This document shows, one piece after another, positions 18,348 through 28,435 of a stretch of 64,000 nucleotides of DNA (its first letter is position 1; the number at the start of each line of letters is the position of its first letter). The stretch spans positions 62,001 to 126,000 of the forward strand of contig NZ_JNWV01000028.1 of NCBI RefSeq assembly GCF_000716535.1. The letters are read 5' to 3'. The DNA comes from Streptomyces flaveolus (GTDB taxonomy: Bacteria > Actinomycetota > Actinomycetes > Streptomycetales > Streptomycetaceae). Position numbers and translations under genes: made by a program. The notes beneath the pieces are model-generated. The model worked only from the letters and a program-made list of their open reading frames with translations. It ran no database searches and was not told the DNA's origin.

Positions 18348-19301
18348 ATGAGCGTTCGTACCCAGACTTCCGAGCAGCCGGCCGAGACCGTCCACCGCGC
18401 CGGCTTCGCCTGCTTCGTGGGCCGCCCCAACGCGGGCAAGTCCACCCTCACGAACGCTCTGGTGGGGCAGAAGGTGGCGATCACCTCCAACCGGCCCCAG
18501 ACGACCCGGCACACGGTCCGGGGCATCGTGCACCGGCCCGAAGCCCAGCTCATCCTGGTGGACACCCCCGGGCTGCACAAGCCGCGCACGCTGCTCGGCG
18601 AGCGCCTCAACGACGTGGTCCGCACCACCTGGGCCGAGGTCGACGTGATCGGCTTCTGCCTGCCGGCCGACCAGAAGATCGGCCCGGGCGACCGGTTCAT
18701 CGCGAAGGAACTGGCCGGGATCAAGAAGACCCCGAAGGTCGCCATCGTGACCAAGACCGACCTCGTCGACCCCAAGGCCCTCGCCGAGCAGCTCATCGCC
18801 ATCGACCAGCTCGGCAAGGAGCTGGGCATCGAGTGGGCGGAGATCGTGCCGGTGTCGGCGGTCGGGTCCAAGCAGGTGGACCTCCTGGCCGACCTGCTGA
18901 TCCCGCTGCTGCCGGAGGGGCCCGCCCTCTACCCCGAGGGCGACCTGACGGACGAGCCCGAGCAGGTGATGGTGGCCGAGCTGATCCGGGAGGCCGCGCT
19001 GGAGGGCGTCCGGGACGAGCTGCCGCACTCGATCGCGGTGGTCGTGGAGGAGATGCTGCCGCGCGAGGACCGGCCCGCCGACCGTCCGCTGCTGGACATC
19101 CACGCCAACGTCTACATCGAGCGCCCCAGTCAGAAGGGCATCATCATCGGCCCCAAGGGCAAGCGCCTGAAGGAGGTCGGCATCAAGTCCCGCAAGCACA
19201 TCGAGGCACTGCTGGGGACGCCCGTCTTCCTGGACCTGCACGTGAAGGTGGCCAAGGACTGGCAACGGGACCCCAAGCAGCTTCGCAAGCTGGGGTTCTG
19301 A
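18348..19301 (+). CDS. era: GTPase Era
   Basis: A 317-residue GTPase needed for 16S rRNA processing and 30S assembly. G1 GRPNAGKS is at residues 25-32, G3 DTPG, G4 TKTD, and the C-terminal KH domain contains IIGPKGKRLKEVG. The ATG at 18348 has GGGAG spaced about 8 bases upstream; an ATG at 18339 sits too close to it. The protein is complete, ending in the standard KVAKDWQRDPKQLRKLGF. The last 71 bp of the gene are repeated exactly 225 bp downstream. Confidence 0.96.
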   Translation: MSVRTQTSEQPAETVHRAGFACFVGRPNAGKSTLTNALVGQKVAITSNRPQTTRHTVRGIVHRPEAQLILVDTPGLHKPRTLLGERLNDVVRTTWAEVDVIGFCLPADQKIGPGDRFIAKELAGIKKTPKVAIVTKTDLVDPKALAEQLIAIDQLGKELGIEWAEIVPVSAVGSKQVDLLADLLIPLLPEGPALYPEGDLTDEPEQVMVAELIREAALEGVRDELPHSIAVVVEEMLPREDRPADRPLLDIHANVYIERPSQKGIIIGPKGKRLKEVGIKSRKHIEALLGTPVFLDLHVKVAKDWQRDPKQLRKLGF

Positions 19302-19453
19302 GCCCGGTTGCCGCCTGCTCGTCCTGCTCGGCGGGGATGCGCCTCCTGGGGCTGCGCTCTGACGCCCCCGGGGTGTGGCATCGGGTCCCGCGAGCTCGTC
19401 GAGGTCCTGCCCGGGTACGCCGGCCGCGCGGCGGCAGCCGCACATCGATTCAG

Positions 19454-19524
19454 CCTGGACCTGCACGTGAAGGTGGCCAAGGACTGGCAACGGGACCCCA
19501 AGCAGCTTCGCAAGCTGGGGTTCT
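19454..19524 (+). repeat. Exact 71-bp copy of the era 3' end
   Basis: Bases 19454-19524 are identical to 19229-19299 (offset 225 bp) and encode the same final residues LDLHVKVAKDWQRDPKQLRKLGF of Era, here ending in TAA instead of TGA. The 154-bp spacer contains no recognisable gene. The complete gene is proximal and the displaced 3' fragment distal, the geometry left by elements that integrate into a gene's 3' end. No integrase is nearby. The copy overlaps the stop of the leftward XRE gene. Confidence 0.9.
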
Positions 19525-20377
19525 AACCGATGGCTTCGGTGGGTGTCATGTCCTGCGTCCCCACCACCCGCAGCAGCTGAAGCTTCTCGTGTGACTCGGT
19601 GCCGGGGCGGGCCGTGTGGATGATGAGGTGATGGTGGCTGTGGTGGCTCAGCAGGACCTCGCAGTCCAGTTCCAGCAGGCCCACCACCGGGTGCAGGAAG
19701 CGCTTGGTGCCCGGGCGGCGCAGGGACACCTCGTGCTGCTCCCAGAGCCGGGCGAACTCCTCGCTCTGCGCGCGGAGTTCGGCCACCAGAGCCGCCGGCT
19801 CGGGGTCGTCGGGGCGGGCCGCGGCCACCGCGCGGAGGTTGGCCACGTGGTCCCGGGCGTGTGCCGGGAGGTCCTCCGGCGGGAAGAGCGCGCGGGCGGT
19901 GGGATCCAGGAAGAACCGGCGGGTGAGGTTCCGCTCGTGTGGCGGGCGGGCGAGCGCGTCCCCGACCAGCGCCTTGGCCAGCGCGTTCTGCGCCAGTACC
20001 GCCCCGAAGTCCGTGACCACCTGCGCCGGTGAGTCGTACAGCCGGTCCAGGACCAGCAGCAGCCCGGGCCGGACGTGCGCCGAGGCCGCGTCCCGGCGCG
20101 GCGGCTCCTCGCCCACCAGGTGGAACAGGTGGTCCCGTTCGTCGTCGGTCAGCCGCAGCGCCCGCGCCAGCGCCGTGAGCATCTGCCGGGACGGGCGCGG
20201 GCCGCGGGACTGCTCCAGCCGCGTGTAGTAGTCGGCCGACATCCCGGCCAGCGCCGCCACCTCCTCCCGGCGCAGTCCGGGGGTGCGGCGGCGGGCGCCG
20301 GGCGCCAGGCCCACGTCGGACGGTTCCAGACGGGCGCGGCCACGGCGCAGGAAGTCGGCGAGTTCGGCTCGGTTCAC
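19523..20377 (-). CDS. XRE-family regulator with MmyB-like ligand domain
   Basis: About 284 residues. The N-terminal helix-turn-helix (LRREEVAALAGMSADYYTRLEQSRG) is followed by the MmyB-like sensory region (VLDRLYDSPAQVVTDFGAVLAQNALAKALVG … HPVVGLLELDCEVLL). The start is uncertain: the GTG at 20377 gives the normal family N-terminus (VNRAELADFLRRGR) but its GGAGG is very close; the frame is open to 20458. It is divergent from a reductase gene 134 bp away, the usual regulator-target arrangement in this family. Its last codon lies in the duplicated era sequence. Confidence 0.82.
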   Translation of the reverse strand: MNRAELADFLRRGRARLEPSDVGLAPGARRRTPGLRREEVAALAGMSADYYTRLEQSRGPRPSRQMLTALARALRLTDDERDHLFHLVGEEPPRRDAASAHVRPGLLLVLDRLYDSPAQVVTDFGAVLAQNALAKALVGDALARPPHERNLTRRFFLDPTARALFPPEDLPAHARDHVANLRAVAAARPDDPEPAALVAELRAQSEEFARLWEQHEVSLRRPGTKRFLHPVVGLLELDCEVLLSHHSHHHLIIHTARPGTESHEKLQLLRVVGTQDMTPTEAIG

Positions 20378-20511
20378 CCCTCCAGGCTGCGGCAGACCGG
20401 CCGACTTATCCAGGGACTGCCGATCCCCCGATCGAGAGGTCTCTCCCGTCGGCGCCACCCGCGGCCGAGGCTGGGCGCACCGAACGAGATGCGACCGAGA
20501 AGGAGCACCAC

Positions 20512-21357
20512 ATGCTGACCCTGGTCACCGGAGCCACCGGACAGGTGGGCCGTGGATTCGTCCCCCGCCTGCTCGCCCAGGCCCGGCCCGGCGAGCGGGT
20601 GCGGGTGATCGTCCGCGACGAGGCCCGCGCCGCCGCCCTCGCCGAGCGCGGCGCCGAGGTCGTCGTCGGCGACCTGCGCGACACCGACGTCCTCGGCAAG
20701 GCGCTCACCGGAGCGGACGCCGTCGTGAACATCGCGGCCTCCTTCCGGGGCGTGACCGACGAGGAGATGCGGGCCGTCAACCGGGACGCCGCGCTGGAGC
20801 TGGGCCGGGCGGCCCTCGCCTCCGGGGTACGGCGGTTCGTGCAGACCAGCACCATCCTGGTGTACGGCGCCGGACGCGGCCGGCCGCACGTCGAGGACGA
20901 CCCCACCGTGCCCGGCGGCCCGATGTGGATGACGTACCCCGAGTCCAAACGGGAGGCCGAGCAGGGGCTGCTGGCGCTGGACGGGCTGGACGTCCGGATC
21001 GGCCGCCTCGGCTTCGTCTACGGCGAGGGCGACCCGCACCTGCCGGGCATCACCCGCTGGACCGCGACCCAGCCGGCCACCAAACGGCACCACCTGGTGC
21101 ACGTCGCCGACACCGCCCAGGGCCTGCTCCGCCTGCTGCACGCCCCAGGCGCCGACGGCCGCGTCTACAACATCGCCGACGACGCCCCGGTCACCGCTCT
21201 GGAGATCCACCAGCTCCTCGGCGAGGAACCGCCGGCGGACGGACCCGACCCCGACCCCTGGTACGGCATCGCCTCCACCGACCGCATCCGCCGCGAACTG
21301 GGGTACAGGCCCTACTTCCCGACCCTGTGGGCCGCGCGGGACGCCGGAGCCCTATGA
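20512..21357 (+). CDS. NAD(P)-dependent epimerase/reductase (extended SDR)
   Basis: 281 residues with the Rossmann motif TGATGQVGRG at residues 6-15, VGDLRD, the catalytic-type S-T and YPESK (Y-x-x-x-K) and a C-terminal substrate lobe (GRVYNIADDAPVT). The substrate is unknown. It is divergent from the XRE regulator, which probably controls it, and its stop overlaps the end of the convergent GH1 gene by 6 bp. Confidence 0.82.
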   Translation: MLTLVTGATGQVGRGFVPRLLAQARPGERVRVIVRDEARAAALAERGAEVVVGDLRDTDVLGKALTGADAVVNIAASFRGVTDEEMRAVNRDAALELGRAALASGVRRFVQTSTILVYGAGRGRPHVEDDPTVPGGPMWMTYPESKREAEQGLLALDGLDVRIGRLGFVYGEGDPHLPGITRWTATQPATKRHHLVHVADTAQGLLRLLHAPGADGRVYNIADDAPVTALEIHQLLGEEPPADGPDPDPWYGIASTDRIRRELGYRPYFPTLWAARDAGAL

Positions 21358-22674
21358 GGGCATGCGCTGGGCCCGCAGCAGCTCCCGGAACCAGCGGTAG
21401 GAGGCCTTGGGCGTGCGCTCCAGCGTCTCGAAGTCGACGTGCACCAGGCCGAACCGGCGGGCGTAGCCCTCGGCCCACTCGAAGTTGTCCATCAGTGACC
21501 ACACGAAATAGCCGCGCACGTCGACCCCGGCCCCGATCGCCCGGTGCAGGGCCCGGATGTGGGCGTCCAGGTAGGCGATGCGGTCCTGGTCGTCGACGCC
21601 CTCGTACGAGCAGCCGTTCTCCGTGATGACGACGGGCGGGAGCCGGTCCCCGTAGCGCTCACGGAAATCGGTGAGCAGTTCCGTCAGCCCCTCCGGTACG
21701 ACCGGCCAGCCGAAGTCGGTGACCGGCCGGCCCTCGATCTCCCGCACGGAGAAGGGCAGTTCGGCGGGCATCGTCAGGCCGCCGAACTCGGTGTCGGTGC
21801 CCTGCGGGGCGCCCACCCGGGTCGGGGCGTAGTAGTTGACGCCGTACCAGTCGACCGGCTCGGCGATCACCTCGAGGTCGGCCCCGACGTCCCCCGGCAT
21901 CAGGGCGTCCATGCCCTCGGGGTACGCGCCCAGGATGACCGGCTCGGCGAACAGCCGGTTCAGCAGGAGGTCGTAGAAGCCGGCCGCCTCCAGGTCCGCC
22001 CGCTCCCGTGAGGCGGGCCAGGTCGGGCCGTGGGAGTTGGCGATGCCGATGTCCGTGGCGCCGGACGCGCGCAGCGCCCGTACCGCGAGGCCGTGCGCGA
22101 GGAGCTGGTGGTGGGCGACCGGGAGGGCGTCGAAGAGGAGTCGCCGGCCGGGGGCGTGGGCGCCGATCGCGTGTCCCAGGAGGGTGTGCTCGGCGGGCTC
22201 GTTGAGGGTGATCCAGTCGCGCACCCGGTCGCCGAGCCGGTCCGCGACCACCGACACGTGGTCGGCGAACCGGGCCGCCGTGTCCCGGTCCAGCCAGTCC
22301 AGGTCCGCCGGCAGATCCCAGTGGAAGAGGGTCGGGACCGGCCGTACGCCGGCCGCGCACAGCTCGTCCACCAGGCGGTCGTAGAAGTCCAGGCCGCCGG
22401 GGGAGTTCACCCGGGGCCAGGAGACCGAGAAGCGGTAGGCGTCCACACCGAGACCGGCGAGGAGGGCCACGTCCTCCCGGTAGCGGTGGTAGTGGTCGCA
22501 GGCCACCGCCGCCGTCGAGCCGTCCTTCACCCGCCCGGGCCCGGCCGTGAACACGTCCCAGACGGACGGCTCCCGCTCCTCGGCCGCGCCCTCGATCTGG
22601 TGGGCGGAGGTCGACACGCCCCACAGGAAGCCGGGCGGGAACGGGGGGATCGCCGTGCCTGCGTCAGTCGCCAT
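21352..22674 (-). CDS. GH1 beta-glucosidase
   Basis: About 440 residues of a glycoside hydrolase family 1 barrel. FLWGVSTSAHQIEGA is the family start signature, ITLNEP carries the acid/base Glu (residue 159), and VVITENGCSY near residue 350 carries the nucleophile Glu. No signal peptide is seen, so it probably acts on imported beta-glucosides such as cellobiose. The ATG at 22674 (MATDAG) is preferred to an upstream ATG at 22710. No sugar ABC transporter or LacI regulator lies next to it. Confidence 0.9.
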   Translation of the reverse strand: MATDAGTAIPPFPPGFLWGVSTSAHQIEGAAEEREPSVWDVFTAGPGRVKDGSTAAVACDHYHRYREDVALLAGLGVDAYRFSVSWPRVNSPGGLDFYDRLVDELCAAGVRPVPTLFHWDLPADLDWLDRDTAARFADHVSVVADRLGDRVRDWITLNEPAEHTLLGHAIGAHAPGRRLLFDALPVAHHQLLAHGLAVRALRASGATDIGIANSHGPTWPASRERADLEAAGFYDLLLNRLFAEPVILGAYPEGMDALMPGDVGADLEVIAEPVDWYGVNYYAPTRVGAPQGTDTEFGGLTMPAELPFSVREIEGRPVTDFGWPVVPEGLTELLTDFRERYGDRLPPVVITENGCSYEGVDDQDRIAYLDAHIRALHRAIGAGVDVRGYFVWSLMDNFEWAEGYARRFGLVHVDFETLERTPKASYRWFRELLRAQRMPS

Positions 22675-22731
22675 GGCCGGATCATCCGTACCGGCGGTAA
22701 CGGAAGTCAACGCCCGTGCGCGGGGCGGCCG

Positions 22732-22998
22732 TTACGCGCCCTCCTTCAGCACCCGGGAGACCAGTTCCCGCTGGGCCTCGGTCAGCCGGGGATCCGCCGC
22801 GTACACCGTGCGGCCGTCCACCGTGATCTCGTAGCTGAAGCCGTCCGGGACGCCCGCCGGAGGGGTGTCCCGGCCGGACGCGAGGGCGCGTTCGGCCAGG
22901 GACTGCCACTCCTGGGCGTCGGGCCGGCCCGAGGTGTCCACCTCGGCCCGGCGCTCGATGCCCGCGAAACCGCCCGTGCGCCGCACTCGAATACGCAT
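22732..22998 (-). CDS. Emfourin-type inhibitor of protealysin-like M4 protease
   Basis: 88 residues, MRIRVRRTGGFAGIERRAEVD at the start, then GFSYEITVDGRTVYAADPRL near the C-terminus. This pattern, with an early GGFAG and a late Y-E-V/I-T-V strand pair, matches emfourin, the small proteinaceous inhibitor co-encoded with protealysin-like peptidases. It lies 21 bp after the M4 peptidase gene in the same direction, which supports the assignment. It has no signal peptide, as expected for a cytosolic partner. Confidence 0.8.
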   Translation of the reverse strand: MRIRVRRTGGFAGIERRAEVDTSGRPDAQEWQSLAERALASGRDTPPAGVPDGFSYEITVDGRTVYAADPRLTEAQRELVSRVLKEGA

Positions 22999-23019
22999 GG
23001 CTCTCTGTGTAGTACGGAA

Positions 23020-24090
23020 CTACAGCGTCCGCACCCCGACCTGTTCCCACGCCTTCTGCACGGCCTGGAGCTCGTCCCCGGCGCCGTACCGCTCCCGGGC
23101 CGCCTTCACCGTCAGCGTGGCGAAGTCGGCGAAGAGGGCGTCCTCCTTCAGCTCGCCGCCGGTCAGCACGTCGTACCAGATCTGCCCGGCCTTCTCCCAG
23201 GCGTAGCCGCCGAGGGCGGTGGCGGCCAGGTAGAAGGCGTGGTTGGGGATGCCGGAGTTGATGTGCACCCCGCCGTTGTCGCGGCCGGTGCGGACGTAGT
23301 CCTCCATCTTCGCCGGCTGCGGGTCCTTGCCGAGGACGTCGTCGTCGTACGCCGTGCCCGGGGCCTTCATCGAGCGCAGGGCGGTGCCGGTGACGCGCGG
23401 TGCGAGGAGCCCGGCGCCGATCAGCCAGTCGGCCTCGGCGGCGGTCTGGCGGAGGGTGTACTGCTTGATCAGCGAACCGAAGACGTCCGACACCGACTCG
23501 TTCAGGGCGCCCGACTGGCCGTAGTACTCCAGGTTCGCGGTGTGCTGGGTGACGCCGTGGGTCAGCTCGTGCCCGATGACGTCGACCGGGATGGTGAAGT
23601 CGAGGAAGATCTCGTTGTCGCCGTCGCCGAACACCATCTGCTCGCCGTTCCAGAAGGCGTTGTCGTAGTTCTCGCCGAAGTGCACGGTGGCGTCGAGCGG
23701 CATCCCGTTGTCGTCGATGGAGTGCCGGCCGTAGACCCCGAGGTACAGCTCGAAGGTGGCGCCGAGGCCCGCGTAGGCGCGGTTGACCGTGGCGTCGGAG
23801 CCGGGCTCGGAGCCCTCCTCGCGGACCTTGGTGCCGGGCAGGTCCTGAGTGTGCCCGGCGTCGTAGATGGTGCGGTGCGGCTGGTCGGCGGCGGCACCCG
23901 AGGGCGGGGCGACGGAGGCGGCACCGATCACCGTGGTCAGGCGGCGCTTGGTGCGCTGGTAGGCGTCGTGCTCCAGGGACCGGCGGGCCGGGCCGGAGAG
24001 CGCGGGGTCCTCGTTGCGGGCGAGCCTGTCGAGGACGTGCGGCGGCACGATCGTGCAGAAGACGGGCTGGAAGCCCCCGTTGGTCGTCAT
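23020..24090 (-). CDS. Protealysin-like M4 metallopeptidase
   Basis: 356 residues from the ATG at 24090. There is no signal peptide. A short propeptide carries the protealysin-type FCTIVPPHVLDRLAR motif (residues 11-25). The thermolysin-fold catalytic domain has HELTH at residues 174-178 and the third zinc ligand in NES (Glu198), with the later active-site His in NGGVHINSGIPNHAFY. Such proteases lack the long thermolysin prodomain and mature autocatalytically. The emfourin gene follows. It is divergent from leuA across about 340 bp. Confidence 0.9.
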   Translation of the reverse strand: MTTNGGFQPVFCTIVPPHVLDRLARNEDPALSGPARRSLEHDAYQRTKRRLTTVIGAASVAPPSGAAADQPHRTIYDAGHTQDLPGTKVREEGSEPGSDATVNRAYAGLGATFELYLGVYGRHSIDDNGMPLDATVHFGENYDNAFWNGEQMVFGDGDNEIFLDFTIPVDVIGHELTHGVTQHTANLEYYGQSGALNESVSDVFGSLIKQYTLRQTAAEADWLIGAGLLAPRVTGTALRSMKAPGTAYDDDVLGKDPQPAKMEDYVRTGRDNGGVHINSGIPNHAFYLAATALGGYAWEKAGQIWYDVLTGGELKEDALFADFATLTVKAARERYGAGDELQAVQKAWEQVGVRTL

Positions 24091-24294
24091 GTTCCGCACG
24101 ATCGCACTGTGTGACGCCGGTGTCACTACCTGCCACCATGATTGGTGAAATACCAGGACAGGGAACGCGACGCTTCGTGACGGTGTGGTACGACGATGTG
24201 GTGCAGCGCACTTTTTGTCCCTTTTTGCCGTGCGGTCCCGCATACTGGGACAGGCCCGCGCGCCCGGAACGGCTCGGCTAGGCTGCGGAACATC

Positions 24295-24342
24295 ATGCGT
24301 TTCTGGCTGCTTCTTCTTAGCTGCCGCGGCGAGGGCCTGTAG
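24295..24342 (+). CDS. leuL: leuA leader peptide (transcription attenuation)
   Basis: A 15-codon frame reads MRFWLLLLSCRGEGL and stops at TAG, 89 bp before leuA. It contains four consecutive Leu codons (CTG CTT CTT CTT) and a fifth Leu at the end; CTT is rare in this genome. It is followed by GC-rich inverted segments, including two CCGCGG copies near 24323 and 24360, that can form alternative hairpins. Ribosome stalling on the Leu run when leucyl-tRNA is low would control read-through into leuA. Leader-peptide attenuation of leuA is known in actinobacteria. Confidence 0.85.
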   Translation: MRFWLLLLSCRGEGL

Positions 24343-24416
24343 TCGAGGCCGACTCCCTCCCCGCGGAGCTTGGCGTTGCGTCGTCGGCCGTCCACTCGGA
24401 TATCCGGACATCCTGA

Positions 24417-26153
<1,737 letters not shown>

Positions 26154-26174
26154 ACCCCGTCCGACCGGCCCTTT

Positions 26175-26212
26175 CGGCGCCCTGACCGCTGGACACGGCG
26201 GCCAGGGCGCCG
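26175..26212 (+). terminator. leuA terminator hairpin
   Basis: CGGCGCCCTG at 26175-26184 pairs with CAGGGCGCCG at 26203-26212 (10 bp, 18-base loop), followed by TCGTTTAT. It begins 21 bp after the leuA stop. Confidence 0.8.
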
Positions 26213-26339
26213 TCGTTTATCGGCCACCGCGCCCCTCAGGTCACAGAAAGGTCTCTTACGGGGTACTGACTCCACCTCGGTGATGTGGCTAACATCACGC
26301 CAGCGCGGCGATGTTGCCGTGCGGTTACGGAGGTGCGAC

Positions 26340-27035
26340 GTGCTGCCAGTACGGGGACGAGACGGCCGTGCCGCCAGGGCTGTGCGCATCCTGGGCACCC
26401 GCACCGCATGGACACCCGTGGGAGACGGCGAGTTCTTCTGCCCCGGCTGCGGCGGCGACCGCAACTACCAGCGGCTCACCGGACGACGCCGGCTCACCCT
26501 CCTCGGCGTCCCCGTGCTGCCGCGCGGGACGGCGGGCCCGGTCGTGGAGTGCGCGGCCTGCGGGCACCACTTCGGCACCGAGGTGCTGGACCACCCCACC
26601 ACCCGCCGGTTCTCCGCGATGCTCCGCGACGCCGTGCACACCGTCGTCCTCGCCGTGCTCGCCGCGGGCGGCACCAGTTCGCGTGCGGCCCTGGAGACGG
26701 CCGCCGCCACGGTCCGCGCGGCCGGCTTCGCCGAGTGCACCGAGGACCAGCTCGCCGCCCTGGTCGACGCCCTCGCCGCCGACACCGGCCGGTACTTCGA
26801 GCAGCCCTGCGGGGCCGGGCTGACCATAGAGCTGCACGAGGCCCTGGACCCGCTCGCCCCGCACCTGGCCCCGGCCGGACGCGAGTCCCTGCTGCTCCAG
26901 GCCGCCCGCATCGCCCTCGCCGACGGTCCCTACACCACCGCCGAACGCGACGCCCTCGCCACCGTCGGCGCGGCCCTCACCATCTGCGCCGACGACGTCA
27001 CCCGGCTGCTGGCCGCCGCCCGGACCCCGTCCTGA
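26340..27035 (+). CDS. TerB-like protein with N-terminal zinc ribbon
   Basis: 231 residues. A zinc-ribbon segment (FFCPGCGGDRNYQRL … VVECAACGHHFG, four Cys) is followed by a helical TerB/DjlA-like region ending ALADGPYTTAERDALATVGAALTI. TerB domains are acidic metal-associated modules of tellurite and phage-stress systems; the exact role here is unknown. The GTG at 26340 is chosen because GGAGG lies 6 bases upstream. It usually sits next to leuA in Streptomyces, so it is probably core rather than acquired. Confidence 0.72.
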   Translation: MLPVRGRDGRAARAVRILGTRTAWTPVGDGEFFCPGCGGDRNYQRLTGRRRLTLLGVPVLPRGTAGPVVECAACGHHFGTEVLDHPTTRRFSAMLRDAVHTVVLAVLAAGGTSSRAALETAAATVRAAGFAECTEDQLAALVDALAADTGRYFEQPCGAGLTIELHEALDPLAPHLAPAGRESLLLQAARIALADGPYTTAERDALATVGAALTICADDVTRLLAAARTPS

Positions 27036-27122
27036 CCACCCGCGCCGGCACCCGTCCGGGAACCCGTCCCGACCACCCGGACGGAGTAAGACCGCCCCGG
27101 TGATTGTGGGGAGCATCAGGGC

Positions 27123-28358
27123 GTGACCCCGCGCAGCCGCTCCCTCCTCACCAGCCTGGCGCTCCTCACCACGCTCACCGCCGGGCTGCCCGCCCACACG
27201 GCGCGCGCCCACACGGCGCCCGCCGACTGCGCCTCCTCGGTGCCGTACGTGTCGGGGCGGGGCGGGTACGCCGTCTACCGCGTCCCGGCCGTGGTGAGGA
27301 CCGGGCCGGGCACCGTCCTGGCCTTCGCCGAGGGCCGGCGCGACGGCGCGGGGGACACCGGGGACATCGACGTCGTGCTGCGCCGCTCCACCGACGGCGG
27401 CTGCACCTGGGGCCCGCTGACCGTGGTGGCCGCCGGGCGGGGCCACACCCGCGGCAACCCGGCACCCGTGGTCGACCCGCGCACCGGCGCGGTCGTCCTG
27501 GTCAGCTGCGCCAACGGCGGCACCGTGACGGAGGCGCAGATCATGCGCGGCGAGGTCACCCCGCGACAGGGCCGCCGGGTCTTCGTGCAGCGCAGCCGGG
27601 ACGACGGCCGCCACTTCACCGCCCCCCGGGACATCACGGCCCAGGTGGCCCGGCCCGACTGGCGCTGGTACGCCACCGGCCCCGGCCACGCCGTCGCCCT
27701 CACCCGCGGCCCGCACTCCCCCGCAGGAGGGCCCCCCGGCCGCCTGCTGATCCCCGCCAACCTCTCCGCGGCCCCGCCGGCCGGCTCCCGGGACACCGGC
27801 CAGGAGGCCAAGTACTACGGCGGACACGCCCTCTACAGCGACGACTCCGGCCGCACCTGGCACCTGGGGTTCGTGGACGAGGGCTACGACGGCGTGACCA
27901 ACGCCAACGAGACCAGCGCCGCCCAACTCCCCGACGGCCGCGTCTACTTCAGCTCCCGCGACCAGAAGGGCAGCGCCCCGGGCAACCGCCTCGACACCTA
28001 CTCCGGCGACGGCGGCCGGACCCTGGACCGCCCCTACGCCGTCCAGCCGGCCCTGAACGCCGTCCCGGTGGTCCAGGGCAGCGTCCTCCAGCCGCGCGGC
28101 CCGGGCGCGCCCCTGTTGTTCTCCGCGCCCTCCGTGCCGACCGCCCGCCGTGCCCTGGCCCTCTGGGCGAGCACGGACGCCGGCCGCACCTTCCGCAGGC
28201 TGCTCACCCTCTCCGACCACCGGGCCGCCTACTCCGACCTGGTCCAGCTCGCCCCCGACACGATCGGCGTCCTCTACGAGACCGGCGTCCGGGAGCCGTA
28301 CGAGTCCCTGGAGTTCCGCAGACTCCGCCTGCCGTCGGGGACGCGGGCCGGTCGGTGA
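27123..28358 (+). CDS. Secreted exo-alpha-sialidase (GH33)
   Basis: 411 residues with a Sec signal peptide (about residues 1-29). The catalytic beta-propeller has the F/Y-R-I-P-like YRVPAVV at the start and four Asp-box repeats: STDGGCTW, SDDSGRTW, SGDGGRTL and STDAGRTF. Catalytic candidates are the early Arg of YRVP, the E/R of the middle sheets and the Y of KYYGGHALY. It would release terminal sialic acid from glycoconjugates outside the cell. The convergent neighbour is a DapA/NanA-type lyase with a peptide-type ABC transporter, so the two units may form a sialic-acid scavenging set. Confidence 0.85.
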   Translation: MTPRSRSLLTSLALLTTLTAGLPAHTARAHTAPADCASSVPYVSGRGGYAVYRVPAVVRTGPGTVLAFAEGRRDGAGDTGDIDVVLRRSTDGGCTWGPLTVVAAGRGHTRGNPAPVVDPRTGAVVLVSCANGGTVTEAQIMRGEVTPRQGRRVFVQRSRDDGRHFTAPRDITAQVARPDWRWYATGPGHAVALTRGPHSPAGGPPGRLLIPANLSAAPPAGSRDTGQEAKYYGGHALYSDDSGRTWHLGFVDEGYDGVTNANETSAAQLPDGRVYFSSRDQKGSAPGNRLDTYSGDGGRTLDRPYAVQPALNAVPVVQGSVLQPRGPGAPLLFSAPSVPTARRALALWASTDAGRTFRRLLTLSDHRAAYSDLVQLAPDTIGVLYETGVREPYESLEFRRLRLPSGTRAGR

Positions 28359-28435
28359 CCGAGGACCTCGCCCAGGCCGTCACCGAAGGCGGCGGCCCGG
28401 GCGGCCGGGCGGGGCGGCGGGGTCCACGGGAGTGC

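Noticed and set aside
27715..27745. CTCCCCC…GGGCCCCCC segment in the sialidase gene resembling the kdgD insert
   Set aside because: It is in frame, short and compatible with coding sequence (PHSPAGGPPG); it lacks the full element ends.
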